From an uncultured Pseudomonadota bacterium (GTDB lineage: Bacteria > Pseudomonadota > Gammaproteobacteria > Steroidobacterales > Steroidobacteraceae), in NCBI GenBank assembly GCA_903838705.1, contig CAILZL010000042.1, positions 1-38,512 of the forward strand: a stretch of DNA of 38,512 nucleotides, in the 5' to 3' direction. This document shows, in pieces, positions 1 through 6,952 of this stretch. Each line of letters begins with the position of its first letter. The stretch's first letter is position 1. The notes under the pieces are model-generated. The model made no database searches. It worked only from the letters and a program-made list of their open reading frames with translations, and had not been told where the DNA came from. Both the position numbers and the translations under genes were made by a program.

Positions 1-858
1 CATGTTGCCAGTTCGGGCACTGCTGGCGTGTTGTGCCCTTACAGTCAGTCCACGCCGAATATCACGCTCACTGCGGGTGTAACTGCGACCAGTACTTCTT
101 CGTGGACCTGCTCAGGCACTCTGCGTTCGATGACTGCAAACGGTATTCCTAATCATCTCATCGGCACATTTCCGAATCCCGGTAATCCGAATGTACCGAC
201 AGTGCAGTCAGTGAGTTTTTCTGCGCCGCTTGCCCCTGTGTTGGGTTCGGCCAATGCGGGTCTGCGTGCAGGGTTGGGCTATGCGCTGAACGGAGTGAAG
301 TTTGATCCCGGCACAGGCGGTACTTGTCCAGGTACCGCAACAAAGGCTTCTGATTGTGCTGCAATCGGCACCGATCAATGGAAGCTGGAAGCACTGGGGA
401 TTGCCAAGACCTTCTTCAATTTCGGTACGGACATGAACAATGCCCATGTGCAGCCCACCGGTATGTATCACTATCACGGCATGCCGGAAGGATTGCTGAC
501 TTACCTCGGTGAGAACAGCAATAACCCGACCATGGTGCTAATAGGCTGGGCACCCGATGGTTATCCCATGTATGCACGCTATGGTCATACCGTGCCAACC
601 GATCCCGCCAGTCCGCTGAAAGTCATCACGGCCAGCTGGGGATTAAAGACCACGCCGGATGCGGGTCGCCCCTCAACCGCTGATATTCCGATGGGTGTAT
701 TCCTGCAGGATTATCAGTATTACCCGGGTACGGGTGATCTTGATGATTGCAATGGACGATTCGATGTGACGCCGGAGTTTCCGTCGGGCATCTATCACTA
801 CTACGCAACGGACACCTGGCCCTATTTCCCGCGCTGCTGGAAAGGAGTGGTCAATTAG
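1..858 (+). CDS. YHYH-domain protein, 5' truncated by the window edge
   Basis: The reading frame is open from base 1, so the real start lies upstream; a GTG at 28 is only an internal codon. The 285 visible residues contain the family signature Y-H-Y-H at bases 466-477 inside a G-M-YHYH-G context, and a related G-I-YHYY segment near the C-terminus. Conserved features before it include an S-N/A-G-I-P-N-H-type stretch and the F-P-N-P-G-N-P-N run. YHYH proteins (PF14240-type) are usually secreted or periplasmic and have no firmly established biochemical role; the paired His/Tyr suggest metal binding (inference). Any signal peptide would be outside the window. A good terminator follows at 909-933, so it probably ends its own transcript. 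The family call is firm and the function unknown. Confidence 0.85.
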   Translation, partial: HVASSGTAGVLCPYSQSTPNITLTAGVTATSTSSWTCSGTLRSMTANGIPNHLIGTFPNPGNPNVPTVQSVSFSAPLAPVLGSANAGLRAGLGYALNGVKFDPGTGGTCPGTATKASDCAAIGTDQWKLEALGIAKTFFNFGTDMNNAHVQPTGMYHYHGMPEGLLTYLGENSNNPTMVLIGWAPDGYPMYARYGHTVPTDPASPLKVITASWGLKTTPDAGRPSTADIPMGVFLQDYQYYPGTGDLDDCNGRFDVTPEFPSGIYHYYATDTWPYFPRCWKGVVN

Positions 859-908
859 TCGGGACAAGCCTTCCGCTCATTTTGTCCTGATTCAGATTCA
901 TGAGAGGT

Positions 909-933
909 GGGGCAAGGATGCCCCCGTTTTTTT
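909..933 (+). terminator. Rho-independent terminator after the YHYH gene
   Basis: Perfect 6-bp stem (GGGGCA at 909-914, TGCCCC at 919-924) with a 4-nt loop, followed by C-G and seven T at 927-933. It lies 50 bp after the stop codon. Confidence 0.85.
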
Positions 934-952
934 CATGATGAAAACGAAGCTG

Positions 953-987
953 TCAGCGCTATAGTGCCAGCGCTGAAAATCTTGACA
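953..987 (+). promoter_or_regulatory. Inverted repeat abutting a TTGACA -35-like box before the sulfatases
   Basis: TCAGCGCT (953-960) and AGCGCTGA (969-976) form a perfect 8-bp inverted repeat with an 8-nt centre. A consensus TTGACA sits at 982-987. No good -10 box is visible 16-18 nt downstream (TGTGAA is the best). The geometry suggests an operator or activator site just upstream of a promoter for the sulfatase gene at 1109. The promoter call is tentative. Confidence 0.4.
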
Positions 988-1108
988 GGAACTTTACTGT
1001 TCTTGTGAACGTATCGGCTTTTATCCTGAAGTCAGGCTACTTACCATAGCCAATATTGCGGTAGCTCCACTTCGTATTTCTCTCTGTTGTTCAACAAGTG
1101 AATATTCC

Positions 1109-2533
1109 ATGACCAAGAAAATCATTGTCCTGTTGGGTGCGATTGGTTTGTGCCTTGCCGGGTTAAGTATGACTGGCGTGACGCCAACGGCAGTTGCGGC
1201 AGACACTGCGCCACCTAATTTCATAGTGATTTATGCTGAAGCAGAGGGCTGGGTCAGCAGTTCGGTACAGATGGATGACCGTAATCCGGCCTCGAAAGGT
1301 ACGGGAATTAGAACGCCCAATCTTGAGCGGCTGGCTGCTACAGGTATGCGCTTTTCCGACGGCTATGCTGCTTCACCCCGTTGTACGCCTTCCCGTGCGG
1401 CTATCTTCACAGGACGCAGTCCTGCGGCATTGCACATGACATTCGTGGGTACCGGTGATGGTGAGGGTTCAGCCGGCAATGTGAATACCAAAGTCATTCC
1501 CGTTAATGCATCAACAGAAATGCCTTTGGAGGAAACAACAATTGCAGAATTGCTGAAGCGTCAGGGCTATGGCACTGCACATTTCGGCAAGTGGCATGTG
1601 GGGCGTACCAATCCCTCGCAACATGGCTTTGATGAGAGTGATGGCCCGACCAGCAATGGTGGACCCGATAATGTAGCGAGCCCCAATCCCAAACAGGCGC
1701 TCGCCATGACTGCGAAGGGCATCGGCTTCATGGAGCGCATGACCAAGGCGCATAAACCATTTTATCTTCAGATGTCTCATTATCCGAATCAGGCGCTGAA
1801 GAGTGCGACCGCATCAGCAGAAGAGAAGGGCGTAGTAGATAGCACCATGGGTCAGATTCTTGATGCTGTGGATCGTCTCGGTCTGAAAGGAAATACTTAC
1901 ATTGTTTACACGGCTGATCATGGTAGCCAGGGCAAGAACCTGCCATTGACGGGTGGCAAGGGTAGCGTATGGGAAGGTGGCATCCGCGTTCCGTACATCA
2001 TTTCAGGTCCCGGAATTAAGTCCGGCGCTTTCTCGCATGTACGTGTCAGTGGTGTAGATCTGTTTCCGACCTTCGCTGCATTGGCGGGTGTGAAAGAGCC
2101 ACTGCCCAAAGGCGTTGAAGGCGGCAGTCTGGTGTCCGTGCTGATGAATGGCGGCGTGGGTACGGTGCAGCGCCCGCGTGAAGAGTTTGTCGTGCACTTC
2201 CCGCATTACGATAAAGATCTGCAAGGGCCTGCATCATCCATCCTGCTGGGTGATTACAAGCTGACCCGCCTGTATGAAACCGGCCAGTTGAAATTATTCG
2301 ATCTGTCGAAGGATGTGGTCGAGCACAACGATCTGGCAAAGCAGATGCCTGAAAAAGTCTCCGAACTGGATGCGCGCCTGACCGCCTATCTGAAAGCCGT
2401 AAACGCACAGATGCCGGTCATGAATCCGAATGCAGATCCATCTGCCAGCGCCAGCGACTTGCCCGGCGAAAAGAAAAACGGCGGCATGGGCGGGGGCGCG
2501 AAGGCGGGCAAGGGCGGCAAAGGTAAGGGCTGA
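1109..2533 (+). CDS. Exported sulfatase, paralogue 1 (variant metal site)
   Basis: A 474-residue alkaline-phosphatase-fold sulfatase with a Sec signal peptide (about residues 1-31, A-V-A-A end). The formylglycine motif C-T-P-S-R is intact (Cys92, Arg96), so a formylglycine-generating enzyme would be needed, but none is encoded here. G-K-W-H (Lys161, His163), an H-Y-P (His224), A-D-H-G (Asp270, His271) and G-G-K-G (Lys284) match the usual sulfatase active-site positions. Oddly, the N-terminal metal-binding Asp-Asp pair (normally A-D-D-x-G) reads A-E-A-E-G (Glu44, Ala45). The C-terminal 40 residues are Gly/Lys/Met-rich. It is followed by a strong hairpin and then a close paralogue at 2718. It would act in the periplasm or outside the cell on a sulfate ester of unknown nature. 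The Shine-Dalgarno before ATG 1109 is weak. Family sure; activity uncertain because of the metal-site change. Confidence 0.9.
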   Translation: MTKKIIVLLGAIGLCLAGLSMTGVTPTAVAADTAPPNFIVIYAEAEGWVSSSVQMDDRNPASKGTGIRTPNLERLAATGMRFSDGYAASPRCTPSRAAIFTGRSPAALHMTFVGTGDGEGSAGNVNTKVIPVNASTEMPLEETTIAELLKRQGYGTAHFGKWHVGRTNPSQHGFDESDGPTSNGGPDNVASPNPKQALAMTAKGIGFMERMTKAHKPFYLQMSHYPNQALKSATASAEEKGVVDSTMGQILDAVDRLGLKGNTYIVYTADHGSQGKNLPLTGGKGSVWEGGIRVPYIISGPGIKSGAFSHVRVSGVDLFPTFAALAGVKEPLPKGVEGGSLVSVLMNGGVGTVQRPREEFVVHFPHYDKDLQGPASSILLGDYKLTRLYETGQLKLFDLSKDVVEHNDLAKQMPEKVSELDARLTAYLKAVNAQMPVMNPNADPSASASDLPGEKKNGGMGGGAKAGKGGKGKG

Positions 2534-2565
2534 ATCAGACAGGTGGAACTCACCGTTTGTCTGAG

Positions 2566-2602
2566 GCGCGTTGCACCTGCGATGGGTGCAGCGCGTCTTT
2601 AC
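2566..2602 (+). terminator. Strong hairpin between the tandem sulfatase genes
   Basis: A roughly 12-bp stem (from GCGCGTTGCACC at 2566, pairing with GGTGCAGCGCGT ending at 2596, with two G-U pairs) is followed by a broken T-rich stretch (CTTTACTATTCTT). It could terminate or attenuate transcription between the paralogues, or protect the upstream mRNA 3' end. The T-tract is imperfect, so partial read-through is plausible. Confidence 0.5.
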
Positions 2603-2717
2603 TATTCTTAAAGCAGCAAGCACGGGTATCTCGGCTAAGCTCACCATCCATGTCAGCTGGATTCGGCTGAAATAACCAGTTCGTTTTGCATCTCGTGTTC
2701 TCGAGAGGGGTTGTCTT

Positions 2718-4160
2718 ATGAAGAAAATATCTCTGGTGCTGTTGGGCGCTGCGATGATGGTCATTGCAGGTATGTCGATGGGGGTCGGTGTGCTCGACGC
2801 CAATGCGGCCGCGACACCTGCACAACCAAACTTCATTGTTTTCTATGGTGAAGGTGCCGGCTGGGTCAGTACCTCAGCACAGATGGATGACCGCAATCCG
2901 GCTTCAAAAGGCACGCTGAATAAAACGCCGAGCCTTGAACGACTCGCGGCTAACGGCATGCGCTTCTCGGATGGTTATGCTGCCTCGCCACGATGTACAC
3001 CTTCGCGTGCTGCGCTGTTTACCGGCCGCAGTCCTGCGGCATTGCACATGACCTTCGTCGGCATCGGTGACGGAATGGGCGCGGGTAATGTCACCACCAA
3101 AGTGATTCCGGTGAATGCTTCAACAGAGCTGCCGCTTGAAGAAACAACCATTGCCGAATTGCTGAAAGGTGCCGGCTATGCCACCGCTCATTTCGGCAAG
3201 TGGCATGTGGGTCGTGTCAATCCATCGCAGCATGGCTTTGACGAGAGTGACGGCCCGACCAGCAATGGTGGCCCGGAAAATGTTTCTGATCCTAATCCCA
3301 AGCAGACGCTGGCCATGGCACAGGAAGGCATCAGCTTCATGGAAAAGCAGGTGAAAGCGGGCAAGCCGTTCTATCTGCAACTTTCGCAGTATCCGAATCA
3401 GGGTGCCAAGAGCCCGCAGGAAATCAGCGAAGAAGCTCACATCATTGATAGCAGTTATGGTCAGGTCATGGATGCGGTCGAGCGCCTGGGTATCAAGGGC
3501 AACACCTACATCGTGTACACCACTGATCATGGTACTCAGGGCAAGAACACGCCTTTATCAGGCGGTAAGGGTGATGTGCTTGAAGGTGGAATTCGTGTGC
3601 CCTTCATTGTGGCAGGGCCGGGCATCAAGGCTGGTACGTTCTCGCATGTTCGCGTCAGCACGGTTGATCTGTTCCCGACCTTTGCTGCACTCGCCGGTGT
3701 GAAGGAGTCTGCGATTCCTAAAACGGTTGAAGGCGGCAGCCTTGTGCCGGTGCTGACCAGTGGCGGCGTGGGTGCGGTGAAGCGCTCACGCGAAGAGTTT
3801 GTGGTGCACTTCCCGCACTACGACAAGAACCCGCAAGGTCCCGCTTCATCCATCCTGCTGGGTGATTACAAGATGACCCGTCTGTATGAGACCGGTGAGC
3901 GTCGCCTGTTCGATCTTTCCAAGGACCCAAGTGAATCCAATGATCTGGCCAAACAGATGTCAGCCAAAGTTACCGAGATGGATAACCGTCTTACTGAATA
4001 TCTGAAAGCAGTGAATGCACAGATGCCCACCATGAATCCGAATGCTGATCCCACTGCCTCTGCCAGCAAGTTGCCGGGAGAGAGAAATGGTGGCGGTATG
4101 GATGCGGCAGCAGGCATGGCTGCGGGTGGTATGGGCGGCGGGATGGCAGCGGCTCAGTGA
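2718..4160 (+). CDS. Exported sulfatase, paralogue 2 (variant metal site, Gly/Met-rich tail)
   Basis: A 480-residue paralogue of the preceding sulfatase, similar over the whole length and clearly a tandem duplication. It has a Sec signal (about residues 1-32, ending N-A-A-A) and an intact C-T-P-S-R (Cys93). G-K-W-H (Lys161, His163), T-D-H-G and G-G-K-G are conserved. As in paralogue 1, the A-D-D-x-G metal motif is altered, here to G-E-G-A-G (Glu45, Gly46). In addition the H-x-P His of paralogue 1 is Gln224 here. The tail after about residue 455 is Gly/Met/Ala-rich (GGMGGGM-type), a composition that recurs in the proteins at 15573 and 17190. GAGAGGGG lies 8 nt before the ATG, so the start is well supported. 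The two copies have probably diverged in substrate, or this copy has lost activity. Confidence 0.9.
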   Translation: MKKISLVLLGAAMMVIAGMSMGVGVLDANAAATPAQPNFIVFYGEGAGWVSTSAQMDDRNPASKGTLNKTPSLERLAANGMRFSDGYAASPRCTPSRAALFTGRSPAALHMTFVGIGDGMGAGNVTTKVIPVNASTELPLEETTIAELLKGAGYATAHFGKWHVGRVNPSQHGFDESDGPTSNGGPENVSDPNPKQTLAMAQEGISFMEKQVKAGKPFYLQLSQYPNQGAKSPQEISEEAHIIDSSYGQVMDAVERLGIKGNTYIVYTTDHGTQGKNTPLSGGKGDVLEGGIRVPFIVAGPGIKAGTFSHVRVSTVDLFPTFAALAGVKESAIPKTVEGGSLVPVLTSGGVGAVKRSREEFVVHFPHYDKNPQGPASSILLGDYKMTRLYETGERRLFDLSKDPSESNDLAKQMSAKVTEMDNRLTEYLKAVNAQMPTMNPNADPTASASKLPGERNGGGMDAAAGMAAGGMGGGMAAAQ

Positions 4161-4198
4161 GTGACTGTGATTACCGGGCTAAATTCTTGTATGGATGT

Positions 4199-4256
4199 GA
4201 TGCAGTGCAGATAGTCAGTTAATTCAGATTCACTGCATCAATTGCTTAATTCAGAT
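4199..4256. repeat. Inverted repeat and 11-bp direct repeat in the post-sulfatase intergenic region
   Basis: GATGCAGTG (4199-4207) is the reverse complement of CACTGCATC (4231-4239). TTAATTCAGAT occurs twice, at 4219-4229 and 4246-4256. The stretch 4161-4406 otherwise has no gene. It could be a 3' mRNA structure or the scar of an insertion boundary; no T-tract marks it as a terminator. Confidence 0.5.
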
Positions 4257-4406
4257 GCCGTACACATTAAGCGTGTGTAGGGCATTCTGCTTTTGGGGCC
4301 GAGCAATCGGAGTAATGATTCTCCGTTCCCCCAAGCTCTGCTTGATGTTTTCTGATGTTGCGTGCTAAAAAGAATCAACTAACTGAAGAGTAAAGGAGGC
4401 ATTGGA

Positions 4407-4502
4407 ATGGCAGATGATTCATACATTGCTAAGTCCCTATGTAAATGGATGTATGGGCACATATCAGCGTCCTATATTTCTCGTTGGGCGCCATTTCTAT
4501 GA
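4407..4502 (+). CDS. Possible 31-residue leader peptide with a strong ribosome-binding site
   Basis: ATG 4407 has the best Shine-Dalgarno of this patch: AAAGGAGG at 4392-4399, with GGAGG ending 7 nt before the start. The frame encodes 31 residues beginning M-A-D-D-S-Y-I-A-K and ends with TGA at 4500-4502. The SieB-like frame lies in another register, with its best ATG at 4522, so this could be a translated leader. Alternatively it could be the original 5' end of the SieB-like gene, separated by a frameshift. No family is recognised. Confidence 0.4.
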   Translation: MADDSYIAKSLCKWMYGHISASYISRWAPFL

Positions 4503-4521
4503 ACGCACTCACGTACCCCGC

Positions 4522-5058
4522 ATGACTCCCGTACCAGACTCAGGTTGGCTGCAGGCACTCAATCTCCCACTGCGTGTCACGATTGGCGTGGCATTGGCCT
4601 GCAGTACCCTTCTTGTCCTTGATAGTAGGTCCGTACTGCTTCTTGGTACATTTGGCTCACTGACGAGGCCACTAGTTATCGTCGCACTTGTTGTGGCTGC
4701 GGCACTTTCTATAACTGGCATTGGTGCCATAGTTGTAAAACATATTCAGAGGAAGCTCGAGAGAGCGGCTGTCCTTGAGCGACTCGAACATCTAGCGCCA
4801 TTTGAGCTTCGGCTCCTAGCTGACGCCATAAAGGAGAAGCGCCAGTCTTTCTACACATACGTCCATAGTCCACACGTGGCAACTCTCATGGCAAAAGGAA
4901 TCGTCCATAGCCCGGGCGGAACGCACAATCAGGATCACTATCCATTCACCATCAATGATTTTGTTTGGAAATACCTGCTTGAGCGGAAAGACGACTTCAT
5001 TTACCGTGACGAAACCAACAAAAAGAGTGAGGCGGAAGTAAGACGCCGACTTCGGTAG
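4522..5058 (+). CDS. SieB-like superinfection-exclusion family membrane protein
   Basis: About 178 residues from ATG 4522; the frame extends back to a TTG at 4402. Two hydrophobic segments (roughly residues 12-30 and 43-65) sit near the N-terminus, followed by a basic, Arg/Lys-rich juxtamembrane stretch. The C-terminal soluble domain has an E-R-L-E-H-L-A-P-F-E run and ends in a Y-P-F-T-I-N-D-F-V-W-K-Y-L motif. This layout resembles SieB-type proteins (PF14163 as I recall it), which block superinfecting phage in the prophage context where SieB was first described. No other phage genes are nearby, so an anti-phage role here is inference. ATG 4522 is preferred because the upstream residues do not look like the family and TTG 4402 sits too close to the GGAGG. 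It lies in an accessory patch with unlike neighbours. Confidence 0.6.
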   Translation: MTPVPDSGWLQALNLPLRVTIGVALACSTLLVLDSRSVLLLGTFGSLTRPLVIVALVVAAALSITGIGAIVVKHIQRKLERAAVLERLEHLAPFELRLLADAIKEKRQSFYTYVHSPHVATLMAKGIVHSPGGTHNQDHYPFTINDFVWKYLLERKDDFIYRDETNKKSEAEVRRRLR

Positions 5059-5066
5059 CGAAATCT

Positions 5067-5160
5067 GGCCTAACTACGTGTTGCTGTGGACGCCGCGTAG
5101 CGCATGCGAAAGCTCCTCGCGTCCCTTTGATTCTTGATCAAAGTGTGCACGCCTCGTAAG
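5067..5160 (+). repeat. Structured intergenic DNA after the SieB-like gene, weakly attC-like 5' end
   Basis: Starting a few bases after the stop codon is GCCTAAC, which fits the attC outer-core consensus RYYYAAC. Further on, GGACGC pairs with a GCGTCC about 24 nt downstream, and CTTTGAT pairs with ATCAAAG across a 5-nt loop. The core GTAGCGCATGC resembles GTGGCGCATGC in the hairpin at 5841. No matching GTTRRRY end is visible, so this is at most a degenerate attC site. Confidence 0.25.
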
Positions 5161-5177
5161 TAGTAAGGAGAGATATA

Positions 5178-5705
5178 ATTGTAAAGAGGCTTAATAGGTC
5201 GGTTGTTTTGTTCGGGCTCATGGTTGCATTCGCCGTCGCGTACCTTGGCAAAGCACACATCTACTGGGTCACGAGCGGTTATTCGCAGAAATCGTTCCTG
5301 CTCTTCTTCGATGCAGAGCCGTCTGAGGAGGATCTCACAGATGCAGTGATCGACCGAGAGCCATTATTTGCCGACAAGGATGGTACAAAAAATGCCCTAA
5401 GAAAAGCCCAAGTGGAGGGTAATCGCTTATTCGTGAAGCTCGATGGTGATCGAGCGCTTTCGGTGACACCGTTTTCGCCGGATCTTGATCCTGCGCCAGT
5501 GTTCGAGAACTCTGATGGGCACATTAAGGGTGCTTGGTTAACTGAGCCGAGCACCCGCACACGCGTGCCACCATTTCTGGCTCGCACTTCATACTTCTTG
5601 TTCTCTGTTTTCGGCATCATCGCAAGATTACTGCTTGTGCGGTGGTCGTGGTACTTCATGCTTGCTCGCGTGAAGGAGTTTTCGCGGGCTATTGAAGGTA
5701 AATAG
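5178..5705 (+). CDS. Small two-TM protein of unknown function; possible ATT start
   Basis: The frame is open from 5160 and reads clearly as protein. The first conventional start is TTG 5208 (165 residues), which has no Shine-Dalgarno. An ATT at 5178 has AAGGAG 7 nt upstream and would add ten residues starting V-K-R-L-N-R. This would complete a signal-anchor helix (V-V-L-F-G-L-M-V-A-F-A-V-A-Y). A second hydrophobic segment lies near the C-terminus (Y-F-L-F-S-V-F-G-I-I-A-R-L-L-L). The roughly 90-residue middle is charged and presumably periplasmic. No family is recognised. It lies between the SieB-like gene and a 48-codon frame. ATT starts are rare (infC is the known case), so the start is uncertain. 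Confidence 0.55.
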   Translation: MVKRLNRSVVLFGLMVAFAVAYLGKAHIYWVTSGYSQKSFLLFFDAEPSEEDLTDAVIDREPLFADKDGTKNALRKAQVEGNRLFVKLDGDRALSVTPFSPDLDPAPVFENSDGHIKGAWLTEPSTRTRVPPFLARTSYFLFSVFGIIARLLLVRWSWYFMLARVKEFSRAIEGK

Positions 5706-5838
5706 TCATAATTGGGCCAAAAAGGGCATCAAAGTCGTTCGCTTTGGCTCACTCAATCGCACAAATGGAAACGTGGAGGTTACTGTTGGCGACCAGACAT
5801 ACAACGTGCCGAATCCGGAGCCGGAGCTCCTAGGCTAA
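5692..5838 (+). CDS. Cryptic 48-residue frame, unknown function
   Basis: A frame opens after a TGA at 5671-5673 and ends with TAA at 5836-5838. From TTG 5692 it gives 48 residues. The sequence W-A-K-K-G-I-K-V-V-R-F-G, then G-N-V-E-V-T-V-G-D-Q-T-Y-N-V-P, has the composition of real protein and alternating beta-strand character. GAAGGAG lies about 13 nt before the TTG, which is rather far. It overlaps the end of the preceding gene in another frame. It could be a small gene, or the remains of a longer gene or 3' extension lost by frameshift. The stop codon runs straight into the attC-like hairpin. Confidence 0.35.
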   Translation: MKVNSHNWAKKGIKVVRFGSLNRTNGNVEVTVGDQTYNVPNPEPELLG

Positions 5839-5840
5839 TG

Positions 5841-5918
5841 CGCTCTAACTGCCGCCTCAAGCGGACCTTCAAAGGGTGGCGCATGCTCGGCGCCACTCAC
5901 GCGGGGCGCTATAACTAA
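5841..5918 (+). repeat. Integron attC-like (VCR-like) hairpin
   Basis: The site starts CTCTAACTG, then CGCCTCAAGCGGACC, which closely matches the 5' arm of Vibrio cholerae repeats (TAAC, then CGCCTCAAG-GGAC) as I recall them. A perfect central hairpin follows (GTGGCGC, 7-nt loop, GCGCCAC), then a 3' arm CTCACGCGGGGCGCTA, similar to the VCR end (CTTAGGCGGGCGTTA). The terminal core is GCTATAA rather than GTTRRRY, so the site may be degenerate. No integron integrase is in the window. The match is by eye only. Confidence 0.4.
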
Positions 5919-5926
5919 AACGAGCC

Positions 5927-6952
5927 TTATGGTTTAAGTGAAGCCACGTAAGCAGTGATGTTGATCATGTCTTCCACAGAAAGTCTGGCAACGATGGGTG
6001 CCATGATCTGTGATTGTCGCGTGCCTTGCTGCACATCATAGAGTTGTCGAAATATATAAGTGGCGGAGCGGCCTGCGATGCCCGGTATGACGCCAACCCC
6101 TTGCAGCTTGGCACCATGACAGGATGAACAGGGCAGTGTGCGTCCGCCTCCTGTGCTGGTCATGGCCTTGCCTTTCGCGATGCTGCCCGGTGGGACATAG
6201 GCAATAAACCCTGAACGCGGATCGCGCATGACCTCGGTTCGTTCCGGCTGTTCAGGCACTTCAATGATGCGTGTGCCGATGGATTCCCATGGCAAGCCTG
6301 CAAGTGGAATATAAAGACCGTTAGTGGTTACGCGCACGCTGGGTACGAGCTTGCTCTCTACCACTCGCACCCAGGGCCGCCACGACATGGAGGAAAAGTA
6401 ATTGGCTGCTGTCTGCGCTTCTGCGTCGGTGAGTGAAGCAGCGATGCGTGCCATTTCATTCACATTGGCCTTGCGTGGATCGGCGCTGTGCCTCAGGCCG
6501 TTTTTGAAATTGCTGAGTTGTTGAAGAATGTATTCGGCAGGCAGGCCGGCCAGTCCACCGTTCTCCATTTTTCCCTGACCATTCGGATAATGGCAGAGTG
6601 CGCAGGCGCGTACTCCGTCCTTCTGGCGACCTTTCGCCACGATATCCGGCATGACGGGATGATCGCCCGGATACCAGTCAGCCGGGCCGTAATCAAAGTA
6701 GGCTTCGTAGCGTGAGAAAGAAAAGGGTGAGTTCGGTAGCTGACGTTTAACGTCACCATCTGTCGCCACAGTAGCGGGATAAGCGCAATCAATCGGACGG
6801 GCATTGAGCGGGCAGGCTGGCACCTTTACAATTTCGGATTTTGTTGGGGCGGTTTTGTAACCGTAGGCCCAGGACGGCGGTGCGGCGATGGAATCGTTTG
6901 CAATGATTCCAAAAACAATCAGGACGAATGCGCGAACGTAGTTAAGCGACAT
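5927..6952 (-). CDS. Exported diheme cytochrome c
   Basis: A 341-residue protein with a signal peptide (about residues 1-24, ending S-I-A-A) and two heme c sites: C-A-L-C-H (Cys117-His121) and C-S-S-C-H (Cys275-His279). Each is followed by a class-I-like helical region. Conserved Met residues toward the end of the second domain (Q-I-M-A-P) fit an axial ligand. It would carry electrons in the periplasm. It stands alone on the minus strand, converging on the accessory patch. The nearest GAAGG is about 12 nt before ATG, so the ribosome-binding site is weak. The partner enzyme is not evident; the octaheme protein at 29330 and the dehydrogenases here are candidates only by neighbourhood. Confidence 0.85.
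   Translation of the reverse strand: MSLNYVRAFVLIVFGIIANDSIAAPPSWAYGYKTAPTKSEIVKVPACPLNARPIDCAYPATVATDGDVKRQLPNSPFSFSRYEAYFDYGPADWYPGDHPVMPDIVAKGRQKDGVRACALCHYPNGQGKMENGGLAGLPAEYILQQLSNFKNGLRHSADPRKANVNEMARIAASLTDAEAQTAANYFSSMSWRPWVRVVESKLVPSVRVTTNGLYIPLAGLPWESIGTRIIEVPEQPERTEVMRDPRSGFIAYVPPGSIAKGKAMTSTGGGRTLPCSSCHGAKLQGVGVIPGIAGRSATYIFRQLYDVQQGTRQSQIMAPIVARLSVEDMINITAYVASLKP

Noticed and set aside
2294-2836. A 180-codon antisense frame across the two sulfatase genes
   Set aside because: It lies opposite two clear sulfatase frames, has Arg/Ala/Cys-rich shadow composition and no ribosome-binding site.
4402-4404. TTG 4402 as start of the SieB-like protein
   Set aside because: It sits only 2 nt after GGAGG, and the 40 extra residues do not fit a SieB-like N-terminus; ATG 4522 is preferred.
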